Assembly: GCF_002967715.1 (NCBI RefSeq)
Contig: NZ_PUIA01000014.1
Span: 62,001-126,000 of the forward strand
Length of the DNA: 64,000 bases
Direction: 5' to 3'
From: Blastopirellula marina
GTDB lineage: Bacteria > Planctomycetota > Planctomycetia > Pirellulales > Pirellulaceae
Made by a program: the position numbers and the translations under genes. The notes beneath the pieces were generated by a model. That model saw only the letters and a program-made list of their open reading frames with translations, made no database searches and had not been told where the DNA came from. Positions 33,869 to 41,830 of this stretch are shown here, piece by piece. Each line of letters begins with the position of its first letter. Position 1 is the stretch's first letter.

Positions 33869-34900
33869 TTAGGCACCAGGCTTCTTCCGTTCGTAGCTAC
33901 GTTCGATCTGAATTGCTTTACGCCCCTTGAACGCCCCGGCAAATGCTTGAAACGTTGGGGTGCCGTTCACGTTGACCTGTAGCGGCGTACGCGAGTCTTT
34001 TTCAGTGGTGATCACGTCCCCGACCCGCAGATCGAGTAGCTCTTCCATCGTGATATTGGTTTCCGCCAGGATCACATCGAGACCGACTTGGGCCTTATCG
34101 AGGTGTACACCCAACGCGGCCTTCGATTCGGGGGTTGCTTCGCTGCTACCGTAAGCAAACCAGGTATTGGCGGTCAGCTTATTGCTGATTCGTTCGATGG
34201 AGTTGAACGGGATACACAGGTTGATCATCCCGCGCACGTCGCCAATGGCCAGCTCGAAGCTGACCAGCACCACGACTTCATTCGGCGGTACGATCTGAAC
34301 CAGTTGAGGATTGCTTTCGACACGGACGACGCGCAGGTTCAGCGGAAGAACATTCTCCCAGGCATCCTTCAGCTCGATCAGGAAGAGATCCGAGATCCGC
34401 GAAACGAGTGTGAGTTCAATTTCGGTCAGCGGTCGCCGCGACGCAGGCGTACTTTCTTTGCCGCCCCCCAGCAGACGATCGATGATCGGATACAGGATGG
34501 ACGGGTTGATGTCGAGAATCAGGTTTCCTTCCAGTGGCTCGGCAACCAAGAGGTTGAAGCAACTGGGGTTTTCCAGGCTGAAGACGAACTCGCTATAGGT
34601 CAGCTGATCGACGCTGGTCAGCTTGACCTCGACGATCGATCGCAAGAGGGCCGAAAGGGCAGCGCCGAAGTTTCGGCTGAACCCTTCGTGCATCGACTGC
34701 AGGGCCCGCATTTGGTCTTTGCCGACTCGCTCGGGCCGTTTGAAGTCGTACGGGGTCACCTTCTCTCGCCCTCGTAAGCCGCGCGACGGCGACCCGGTAT
34801 CGGCTACCGGTGCGACCGGACTCTTGGCCGGTTCCGCGCTGGTTTCCATCGCGTTGAGAAGGCTCTCGACTTCTGCCTGACTCAGTACGTTGTCTGACAT
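33869..34900 (-). CDS. fliM: Flagellar motor switch protein FliM
   Basis: A 343-residue FliM, the central protein of the flagellar C-ring that binds CheY-P and connects FliG and FliN. The N-terminal EIDxLL-like peptide is present as LSQAEVESLLNAM. The middle CheC-like domain begins YDFKRPERVGKDQMRAL and contains IIDRLLGG and FLIELKDAW. The C-terminal SpoA/FliN-like domain ends with LDLRVGDVITTEK and VNGTPTFQAFAG. No other flagellar genes are next to it, so this is an isolated locus. Length is normal. Confidence 0.95.
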   Translation of the reverse strand: MSDNVLSQAEVESLLNAMETSAEPAKSPVAPVADTGSPSRGLRGREKVTPYDFKRPERVGKDQMRALQSMHEGFSRNFGAALSALLRSIVEVKLTSVDQLTYSEFVFSLENPSCFNLLVAEPLEGNLILDINPSILYPIIDRLLGGGKESTPASRRPLTEIELTLVSRISDLFLIELKDAWENVLPLNLRVVRVESNPQLVQIVPPNEVVVLVSFELAIGDVRGMINLCIPFNSIERISNKLTANTWFAYGSSEATPESKAALGVHLDKAQVGLDVILAETNITMEELLDLRVGDVITTEKDSRTPLQVNVNGTPTFQAFAGAFKGRKAIQIERSYERKKPGA

Positions 34901-34941
34901 GAATCACTCCCTTGATTCACGAAACCTGTCATCGTCGGAAA

Positions 34942-36216
34942 CTATTTCCGAACGTGACCTTCTCCCATGACGATGTATTTGTAGCTCGTGAGAGCCTCGA
35001 TGCCGCAAGGGCCGCGTGCGTGGAACTTGTCGGTGCTGATCCCGATTTCCGCACCCAGGCCGAACTCGCCACCGTCGTTGAAACGGGTGCTCGCATTGAC
35101 CATCACGGCTGAACTATCGATCTGAGCCGAGAACTTGCGGCTGGCGGCCAGGTTCTCGGTCACGATCGATTCGGTGTGCTTCGAGCTGTATTTGTTGATG
35201 TGGGCGATCGCCTCGTCGATGTTGTCGACGACCTTCACTGAAATGATCGGCCCCAGGAATTCCGCGCCAAAATCTTCTTCGGTTGCCTGTTTGGCTGTCG
35301 AGACGATGGAGCAAGTCTTAGCGTCCCCCCGCATCTCAACCCCTTCCTTCGCGAACGCTTCCGCGATCATCGGCAGGAACTGTTCGGCGACGTCATTATG
35401 TACTACCAGGGATTCAGCTGCGTTGCAGACCCCATAGCGATGACACTTGCTGTTGAAGGTAATCTTCACGGCCATCTCCAAATCGGCCGCTCGATCGACG
35501 TAAACGTGGCAATTACCGGCAAAGTGCTTGATGACCGGCATGGTCGCTTCTTCACTGACGCGGCGGATGAGACCTTCGCCGCCGCGAGGAATCGCGACAT
35601 CGATGTATTGGTTGAGTTTCAGGAAATGGCCAACAGCTGCGCGATCGGTGGTGGAGACTAATTGCAGCGCATCGGCAGGAATGCCAAACTCCACGGCTTG
35701 ATCTTGCAGGATGCTGACGATGGCCTGCGACGAATGCATCGCTTCCTTGCCACCACGCAGGATCACCGCGTTGCCGCTCTTCACACAAATGGCAGCCGCA
35801 TCGGCGGTCACATTCGGCCGTGATTCGTAAATGAAGAACACGACCCCCAGCGGCACGCGAATCTTTTGAATCGCCAAACCGTTGGGACGAACAGACGACT
35901 CGATCGTGGCCCCGATCGGATCGGGGAACATGGCGATCTCTTCCAGGGCCGCGGCAATCCCTTCGACCCGATCCTTAGTTAGGCGAAGCCGGTCGATCTG
36001 GGCGTCGGTCAGGCCATACTGCGGAGCGTTAGCGATATCTTTGGCGTTCGCCTCGGCGATGCTCTCGAAACTGCTGCGCAGAGCAGCTGCCGAGGCACGC
36101 AGCCAGTCATTCTTGGCCTGACCCGAAACGGTCCCCAGGACACGCGACGCGGCCTGAGCTTTTTCAGCCGTTTCTGTGCAGTAGGTGGCTAAGTCGAGAT
36201 CGTCAGCAATCGCCAT
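34942..36216 (-). CDS. proA: Glutamate-5-semialdehyde dehydrogenase (gamma-glutamyl phosphate reductase)
   Basis: A 424-residue ProA, which reduces gamma-glutamyl phosphate to glutamate-5-semialdehyde in proline synthesis. Family motifs: [38 protein letters not shown], broken by normal spacing, and the active-site stretch [17 protein letters not shown] with catalytic Cys. The C-terminal [16 protein letters not shown] is also conserved. Full length (usual about 415). No proB lies beside it. The fliM and folP genes flank it with short gaps on the same strand. Confidence 0.97.
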   Translation of the reverse strand: MAIADDLDLATYCTETAEKAQAASRVLGTVSGQAKNDWLRASAAALRSSFESIAEANAKDIANAPQYGLTDAQIDRLRLTKDRVEGIAAALEEIAMFPDPIGATIESSVRPNGLAIQKIRVPLGVVFFIYESRPNVTADAAAICVKSGNAVILRGGKEAMHSSQAIVSILQDQAVEFGIPADALQLVSTTDRAAVGHFLKLNQYIDVAIPRGGEGLIRRVSEEATMPVIKHFAGNCHVYVDRAADLEMAVKITFNSKCHRYGVCNAAESLVVHNDVAEQFLPMIAEAFAKEGVEMRGDAKTCSIVSTAKQATEEDFGAEFLGPIISVKVVDNIDEAIAHINKYSSKHTESIVTENLAASRKFSAQIDSSAVMVNASTRFNDGGEFGLGAEIGISTDKFHARGPCGIEALTSYKYIVMGEGHVRK

Positions 36217-36369
36217 TATTCAAACCTTGAGAAACAATTCGTCCAATTTCAGATTATCTCTGGAATGGGACATTGGGTCAATGCGAAAGGTTCGTGCCGA
36301 GAGAGATGCCGGCGAGATCTAACCATTTGATAGAAAATGGTTTACGGTAATCGAAGGGGAGGGCGTTGG

Positions 36370-37287
36370 TTAGTCTTCGGGCAATTCTCGTGGGATACCA
36401 TCGACTCCGCCGGTCGCGACAAACGCGTCCAAGGCTTCCTTATTGGCTTTGACGTCGTGTACGCGAATGATTTGCACCCCTAGCCGGGCGAGCGTGAGCG
36501 TGGAACCGACCGTCGCCAGCGTGCGGTCTTTGTCTTTATCGCCGAGAATCTTCGCCAGAAAGCCTTTACGTGAATGACCGACCAGAATCGGACAGTTGAG
36601 CGCGTGGAATTCGTCGCACTGGGCCATCAGGTCCAGGTTGTGCTGATGCGTCTTGCCAAAGCCAATGCCGGGGTCGAGACAGATTTTGCCGCGTTCGATG
36701 CCTGCGTACCGTAGCTGACGATATCGATCTTGCAGGTAGTCGAAGATGTCCAGCACCACGTCGTCGTACTCGGGGGCGTCCTGCATCGTTTGCGGATTGC
36801 CTTGCATGTGCATCGCACAGATACCCACGCCTGTTTTCACTGCCAACGGGATCATCTCAGGATCGAATTCCAGTCCGCTGACATCGTTCAGAATCTCGGC
36901 ACCTGCGGCAATCGCTTCTTTGGCAACGATGGCCTTGGTGGTATCCACTGAAATGGGAATGCGTACCGACTCGGCCAACGTTTGAATGACAGGAATGACA
37001 CGACGGAGTTCTTCTTGCGTTGTCACCGGTTCGGAATAAGGACGAGTGCTTTCGCCGCCGATATCGAGGATATCCGCGCCGTCGGCTTCCATCTGGAGAG
37101 CCCGGTCGATGGCGGCTTTCGGATCGAACCACTGTCCCCCGTCCGAAAAGCTATCAGGCGTGACGTTCAGAATACCCATCAGCTTGGGAGTTCGCGTGAA
37201 ACGCAACGTACGTGTGCGAAGTTGCCAGGCAAGTGCCCGGTAAGGATAACGCTGCGCCAAACTGGTACTATGGGGTGTGGATCTCAT
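36370..37287 (-). CDS. folP: Dihydropteroate synthase
   Basis: A 305-residue FolP, which joins p-aminobenzoate to hydroxymethyl-dihydropterin in folate synthesis. Motifs: LMGILNVTPDSFSDGG, ADILDIGGESTRP, ISVDTTKAIVAKEAI, GAEILNDVSG, CLDPGIGFGKTHQHN, VGHSRKGFL, VHDVKANKEAL. These cover the TIM-barrel loops that bind pterin and sulfonamides. The C-terminus ends shortly after the last barrel helix. The lptE-like gene lies upstream with a 44-base gap on the same strand. Confidence 0.96.
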   Translation of the reverse strand: MRSTPHSTSLAQRYPYRALAWQLRTRTLRFTRTPKLMGILNVTPDSFSDGGQWFDPKAAIDRALQMEADGADILDIGGESTRPYSEPVTTQEELRRVIPVIQTLAESVRIPISVDTTKAIVAKEAIAAGAEILNDVSGLEFDPEMIPLAVKTGVGICAMHMQGNPQTMQDAPEYDDVVLDIFDYLQDRYRQLRYAGIERGKICLDPGIGFGKTHQHNLDLMAQCDEFHALNCPILVGHSRKGFLAKILGDKDKDRTLATVGSTLTLARLGVQIIRVHDVKANKEALDAFVATGGVDGIPRELPED

Positions 37288-37331
37288 CCCTCGATTTTAG
37301 CAGACGCGTCATTGACGACGTATCCCAGGTT

Positions 37332-37883
37332 CTACCAGGGGGTCTGCATATGACGAACCACTTCTCTTGCGAATTGGTCGATCGCTTCTTGTTGTGCCGT
37401 CACCATCGATTGTCCAGGTTCCGGGTAGAGAACGCCGGTGGCGGTGATCGTTTCGCTCATCAAGACCGGAGCCAACGCGAGCGTCCCCGGCTGACGAACC
37501 AGTTGCCCACGCTGGTCAATCCACTGGTATTGAATCTGAAAGTTCTCTTGCAGAATGCGAGGATCATCCAGGGTGTTTTGCCCCTGCACGAGCTTGTTCT
37601 CGGTAACCAGGCTGCCTTGCAGCACGCTGTCGGCCGACTGGGCATCGACGACTTTGTACGGCGTCGTAGATTCAATTTCTTTGATGACTGCTTCCGTGAT
37701 GCGTTCGCCCAGGTCACGTCGAAAGGTGAGTGACGTGAAGATCGGGACATGCACTGTGCGAATGTCAGGGCGATACAGACTCCGATTCCCGATCTGATAA
37801 TGCACACAACCGAATTGCCCGGCCGTTAGCATTAGCACAGCGGCTAGAAGAAGAAATCGGGTTGGTGTCAGGCAGTGACGCAT
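37332..37883 (-). CDS. lptE: LptE-like lipoprotein
   Basis: A 183-residue lipoprotein with signal RFLLLAAVLMLTAGQFGC (lipobox GQFGC). It is followed by HYQIGNRSLYRPDIRTVHVPIFTSLTFRRDLGERITEAVIKEI, which is the LptE pattern: a beta strand, then TxR(r)dLe..lt.ai...I. LptE plugs the LptD translocon and delivers lipopolysaccharide to the outer leaflet. Planctomycete outer membranes are known to carry LPS-type genes. It lies 23 bases after the upstream TPR gene, so the pair is probably co-transcribed. Confidence 0.8.
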   Translation of the reverse strand: MRHCLTPTRFLLLAAVLMLTAGQFGCVHYQIGNRSLYRPDIRTVHVPIFTSLTFRRDLGERITEAVIKEIESTTPYKVVDAQSADSVLQGSLVTENKLVQGQNTLDDPRILQENFQIQYQWIDQRGQLVRQPGTLALAPVLMSETITATGVLYPEPGQSMVTAQQEAIDQFAREVVRHMQTPW

Positions 37884-37906
37884 GAAATCTTATCGCTTTA
37901 GGGAAC

Positions 37907-39193
37907 CTACCGCGTTTCCGTATCGTCATCCGCGCGAGTGGCGATGTTTTCGATCGGCGTTTGCGAAGGTATCGGCAAATCTTTTTTGCGTTCCAGCCAA
38001 CCGTAAAGGAACTGGGCAGGAGGTACCGGAGTACCTGGACGTCCTTTAATCTCGTCGATTCGTTTCTTGGCCGCTTCGGCCATGTTGGAACTCGGGAATT
38101 TGTCGATCACCTGGGCGTAATAATGGTAAGCACCCTGGTACTCGGCCCGACCATCATAGAACGCGGCTTTCTGCCACAAGCGTTCGGCTTGAGCGGCTCG
38201 AATATCGAAGTCGAGCTTCTCGATGACCTTCATGTTTTCTTGTGTTTTGTCGGGAAACTGACGCTTGATTCGCGTCAACAGTTTCTCGGCCTCTTCCAGC
38301 GGCTTGCCGTCGTATTCGGGGCCTTGGTAAACCTTCAATTTTGTGACTACACCCAAGTAATGAGCAGTGAACTGGTGTTCGCTGGTGGGGAAGTTTTCGC
38401 GCAGGTCGGTGTAGAAGCGATCGGCCGATTCAAAATTACCTTCACGGAAGTGCGCGTTCGCGGCGGCCAGGGTCGCATCGTCTGCCAGGTCGCCGGTCGG
38501 ATCGTCCAGGCGAATCAGATCGAACAGTTTGATCGCGTTGCCAAAGCGGTCGAACAGCGGAAGCTGTTCGTCGGTGAAGTTAGGCTGAATGGCCCACGAA
38601 CGTTCCTTGGAGTGGCGATCGAGCCAATAGCGAGCCAATTTGAAGCGTCGGGCACCGACGGCGTCCAGGTGTTTCGAGTTCTGATACTTCTTAACGAGCT
38701 GATCGTACTGCTTGGTGGCTTCGGGGTAGTTATCGAGAAAGAAGTAGCACTCGCCGGCATACATCAGCGAGTCTTCCTCGATTGCGGAATCAGGAGCATA
38801 GACCCCAGCTCGTTTGAACAGGCCAGCGGCTTCATTCAGCTTCGCGGCGCGTTCTTTTCCTTCAGCGGCCATGCCTTGTTCGTAAAGTGTTTCCGCTTGC
38901 TTAAACAGATTCTTGGCCAGGGCTTTGTTTTCCGATGTGTTCCCCGTCACCTCTAAGGTCTTGGCACCAACCCCAGTCGGGTCCCACCACGAGTTGCCGG
39001 TAGCTTCTCCCGCTTCTGGAGACTGGCCACGCTGTACCCCTTCTTCTTCGTAGCTGACTTGCGAGACCTCGCTGCCAGTTGGGTTGAAGACGGTCGGCGG
39101 CGGAACCGGATCGCGCTGGCCGAAATTGGTACAGCCGATGGCGGACGCTGTCGACAAAATGCCGAGGGTGACGATCGTGGTGGTTTTCATCAT
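37907..39193 (-). CDS. TPR lipoprotein of the BamD/YfiO type
   Basis: A 428-residue lipoprotein: signal TTIVTLGILSTASAIGC (lipobox SAIGC), a Pro/Ser/Gln linker, then tandem TPR-like repeats (FKQAETLYEQGMAAEG, YAGECYFFLDNYPEATKQYDQLVKKY, AHFREGNFESADRFYTDLRENFPTSEH). It ends with one further repeat (YHYYAQVIDKFPSSNMAEAAKKRI). BamD-type proteins scaffold outer-membrane protein assembly. Here the extra repeats make it longer than BamD (about 245). I chose the ATG at 39193 because AAGGAAG lies eight bases upstream and it starts the lipoprotein signal. The longer frame upstream runs into recO. Confidence 0.85.
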   Translation of the reverse strand: MMKTTTIVTLGILSTASAIGCTNFGQRDPVPPPTVFNPTGSEVSQVSYEEEGVQRGQSPEAGEATGNSWWDPTGVGAKTLEVTGNTSENKALAKNLFKQAETLYEQGMAAEGKERAAKLNEAAGLFKRAGVYAPDSAIEEDSLMYAGECYFFLDNYPEATKQYDQLVKKYQNSKHLDAVGARRFKLARYWLDRHSKERSWAIQPNFTDEQLPLFDRFGNAIKLFDLIRLDDPTGDLADDATLAAANAHFREGNFESADRFYTDLRENFPTSEHQFTAHYLGVVTKLKVYQGPEYDGKPLEEAEKLLTRIKRQFPDKTQENMKVIEKLDFDIRAAQAERLWQKAAFYDGRAEYQGAYHYYAQVIDKFPSSNMAEAAKKRIDEIKGRPGTPVPPAQFLYGWLERKKDLPIPSQTPIENIATRADDDTETR

Positions 39194-39231
39194 CGAGGAC
39201 TTCCTTGCCCTATGCGTGGTCCAACCCAAAC

Positions 39232-39984
39232 TCAAATCGAGAGAATCTGCAGGTACTCTCTCAATCTGGGTGTCTTGCCCAGGGTATGGCTGAGGTATCT
39301 GTTGACGAGTGCCCGGACCTCCATGGCCAGACGCGAAGGAATTTCCGTACGTTTCCAACGCTCGTCTTCTGCGGCATAAATCGAAAGGAGTTGTAGCGTT
39401 TCTACGGCCACGTCGATGACCTGCCGATGTCCGCTCCGGGCTCTTCTCGAAAGTACACCACCAGCGAGCAGCCCAAATGGAGTACGGCCCGTCTCGGCAA
39501 TCGGTTCTCCCGTTTCGACGCACTGCGTCAGTTCAGGCAATTGGCCGAGGTGGCGCAGTAACATCATTTCGAACCGCAACACCAAAGGAGCAACGGCCTC
39601 AAGCTGATTCAGCTGCGAAAGGGTTTCGTCGGCCAAATGAAACAATTCCGGGTGCGGGTCAGAGTGGTCCGTCAACTGTGCTAAAAGCTCGGCCAGGTAA
39701 TACCCGGCGTACAGGTGTTCGGTACTCTTCTGCCCTGCGCGAAATCGTCTTTCGACCTTCGCTTCGGTCAGCAAGTCTAGGCTGTCGCTTTTTTTGTGGA
39801 GGAAGACTATTCGACTTACGGTCAAAACGTCAAGAGCAGACTCAAACGGGCTTTTAGGACGCTTGCATCCCTTGGCCAGGGCGGTGATCTTGCCGAAATC
39901 CTCGGTAAATAGCGTCGCGATACAAGATGTCTCGCTGAAATCGACGGTGCGAATGACGATAGCTAGCGATTTTTCCGCCGACAT
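39232..39984 (-). CDS. recO: DNA repair protein RecO
   Basis: A 250-residue RecO, which loads RecA and anneals strands together with RecR/RecF. N-terminal OB-fold: AIVIRTVDFSETSCIATLFTEDFGKITALAKGCKRPKSPFES in normal spacing. The C-terminal helical part includes YLAELLAQLTDHSDPHPELFHLADETL and RFEMMLLRHLGQLPELTQCV. The typical zinc-binding Cys cluster of many RecO proteins is reduced here. Upstream neighbours (CBS/CorC protein, ybeY, HD protein, phoH) are the classic RecO-YbeY-PhoH neighbourhood seen in many bacteria. Confidence 0.9.
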   Translation of the reverse strand: MSAEKSLAIVIRTVDFSETSCIATLFTEDFGKITALAKGCKRPKSPFESALDVLTVSRIVFLHKKSDSLDLLTEAKVERRFRAGQKSTEHLYAGYYLAELLAQLTDHSDPHPELFHLADETLSQLNQLEAVAPLVLRFEMMLLRHLGQLPELTQCVETGEPIAETGRTPFGLLAGGVLSRRARSGHRQVIDVAVETLQLLSIYAAEDERWKRTEIPSRLAMEVRALVNRYLSHTLGKTPRLREYLQILSI

Positions 39985-40038
39985 AAGATGAGGGATTTCC
40001 GATGCGAACTTCGAACGCGGGGCGAAAAAACGAGCTAG

Positions 40039-41334
40039 CTATGCTGACTGAACCTTGTTTGGCTTCGAGCGGATCAGCCGCAACTGGTGAATTCGGCGGC
40101 GATCGGAGGCAACAACCTGGATCGAAACGTCCCCCACCTGAAGCTGTTCGCCTGGTTTGGGGATTCGTTTCATTTCGTGGATGACCAAACCGCCGATCGT
40201 ATCGTAGTCGTCTTCTTCAGGAAGTTCCATGCCCAGGATCTCGTTGATGTCTTCCACGTGGGCCTTACCGGTCACGTCCGCTTCTTCATCCGAGATCTGG
40301 ATGATGCCGTTGTCGGTTTCATCGATATCGTGCTCGTCGACGATTTCCCCGACGATCTCCTCCAGCACGTCCTCGATCGTCACCAGGCCGGTCACCGCAT
40401 GGTATTCGTCGACAACCAGGGCCAGGTGCGTTCGCTTTCGCAGGAAGTACTTCAGCAGTTCGCTGACGGTCATACTCTGCGGTACGTGAATGATCGGTCG
40501 AGCCAGATCGAGCAGCGATTTACGCGTCGATTCGGGACGAGCCAGTTCCGGTAGAAGGTCTTTCACGTAAAGCAGGCCGGCGAAGTTGTCGCGACTACCA
40601 TCCCATATCGGGATGCGGGTGCGGCCTGTTTTCGAGATGAACTCGACGATTTCCCACCAGGGGGTTGTCGCCGCCAGCGAATCGATCTCGCTGCGCGGCG
40701 TCATGATGCTGACCGTTTCCGTATCGTCGAGGTCCATCACCCCTTCGATCATTTCGCGGGCATCTTCTTCGATGTGACCTTCGCGGATCGCCTCGGTCAC
40801 GATCGTGCGGATCTCTTCTTCAAACTCTTCTTCCTCATCCTGTGGTTCGTCGACGATACCAGCGGCACGCTTCATCATGCCCCCCAGGAAATCGACGCCG
40901 TACGTTACCGGGTACAGAATGATGCTCACGGTCGACCAGAGGGGCCACGTGTAATAGATGAACGGAGGTCCGAAGTGTTCGGCGACGGCCCAGGGAATCC
41001 AAACCATTGTAACCATCAAAACCAACGTCACCCCGGCCACGTCACCAATAAAGGTGAACGCATCCAGCAGCGATCCTTCGCGGAAACCAAGCAGCCAGGC
41101 CTGACTGGAAATCAGAAAGATCGCCAGGCTTAGCACCTGAAGTGCTTGGGCAGCCAGGGCGGCGATTTCATGATGTTCGTGAATGGTACTGAATAGGCGC
41201 GGACGATCATTCTTTTCACAGTACTCTTCCAAGTCGTGCCAGAACATGTCCGGCAGAATGGTCGCGGCGATGGAAGACAGGATCAAAACCAGCCAGCTTG
41301 AAGTCGCGAGCCAGACGAAAAGCGTTGGTCCCAT
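40039..41334 (-). CDS. CNNM/CorC-type CBS-domain membrane protein
   Basis: A 431-residue protein with a DUF21-like membrane region (four hydrophobic segments within residues 1-140). An acidic linker (DEPQDEEEEFEEEI) follows, then the tandem CBS domains (VMDLDDTETVSIMTPRSEI, AVTGLVTIEDVLEEIVGEIVDE) and the CorC_HlyC C-terminal domain (DYDTIGGLVIHEMKRIPKPGEQL). The family acts in divalent cation, especially Mg2+, transport or efflux, and older literature calls it hemolysin-like. It starts three bases before the ybeY stop, so translation is coupled. Part of the phoH-HD-ybeY-corC-recO operon. Confidence 0.93.
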   Translation of the reverse strand: MGPTLFVWLATSSWLVLILSSIAATILPDMFWHDLEEYCEKNDRPRLFSTIHEHHEIAALAAQALQVLSLAIFLISSQAWLLGFREGSLLDAFTFIGDVAGVTLVLMVTMVWIPWAVAEHFGPPFIYYTWPLWSTVSIILYPVTYGVDFLGGMMKRAAGIVDEPQDEEEEFEEEIRTIVTEAIREGHIEEDAREMIEGVMDLDDTETVSIMTPRSEIDSLAATTPWWEIVEFISKTGRTRIPIWDGSRDNFAGLLYVKDLLPELARPESTRKSLLDLARPIIHVPQSMTVSELLKYFLRKRTHLALVVDEYHAVTGLVTIEDVLEEIVGEIVDEHDIDETDNGIIQISDEEADVTGKAHVEDINEILGMELPEEDDYDTIGGLVIHEMKRIPKPGEQLQVGDVSIQVVASDRRRIHQLRLIRSKPNKVQSA

Positions 41335-41337
41335 CGC

Positions 41338-41820
41338 CTAGGTTGCTCCTTGACTAGGGGAACTGGACGCAGACGCCTGGTCTGCGTACGCAATACCCAG
41401 TTTGCTGAGATAGTGCTTTTCCAGACGCCGCATTTTCTGACGGTCGGCATCTTCATGATCGTCGTAGCCGGCCAGGTGCAGGCAGCCATGCACAACGTAA
41501 AGGGTCATTTCCTCTTCGATCTTCCAGCCGTGCTGCCGCGCCTCGTCGGCGGCGTACTCGGCACTGATCATGATCTCGCCGGACAGGAAGTCATCTTCCT
41601 CGTCCATCGGGAAGGTGATGACATCGGTCGGATAGTCGTGCTGCAGGAAGCGAACGTTGCAGTCGTGGATTTCGGCGTTGTCGACGATAGCGATCCCGAC
41701 TTCGCCGCGCGGGTAGCCTTCGCCCGCGAAGACTGCCTGGACAGCTTTCTCGAAGAGTTCCTGCGGTACAGGAAATTCTGTTTGGCGATTGGAAAGATTT
41801 ATTTCGTAGTCCGAGGACAT
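41338..41820 (-). CDS. ybeY: Endoribonuclease YbeY
   Basis: A 160-residue YbeY, an rRNA-maturation and quality-control RNase. The zinc motif HGCLHLAGYDDH is intact (H-x3-H-x5-H-type). The N-terminal part RNQ-like beta region and FPMDEEDDFLSGEIMISAEYAADEA are characteristic. The C-terminal ten residues are Ser-rich and probably disordered. It sits between the HD-phosphohydrolase and the CBS protein with gaps of 10 and 3 bases, as expected for the conserved phoH-ybeY operon. Confidence 0.95.
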   Translation of the reverse strand: MSSDYEINLSNRQTEFPVPQELFEKAVQAVFAGEGYPRGEVGIAIVDNAEIHDCNVRFLQHDYPTDVITFPMDEEDDFLSGEIMISAEYAADEARQHGWKIEEEMTLYVVHGCLHLAGYDDHEDADRQKMRRLEKHYLSKLGIAYADQASASSSPSQGAT

Positions 41821-41830
41821 CGGTCTCGCT

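Noticed and set aside
37961-38956. Open frame of 331 codons on the plus strand
   Set aside because: Antisense to the TPR lipoprotein gene with signal and repeats.
39194-39523. N-terminal extension of the TPR lipoprotein gene up to 39523
   Set aside because: It overlaps recO and lacks coding character; ATG at 39193 has AAGGAAG upstream and starts a lipoprotein signal.
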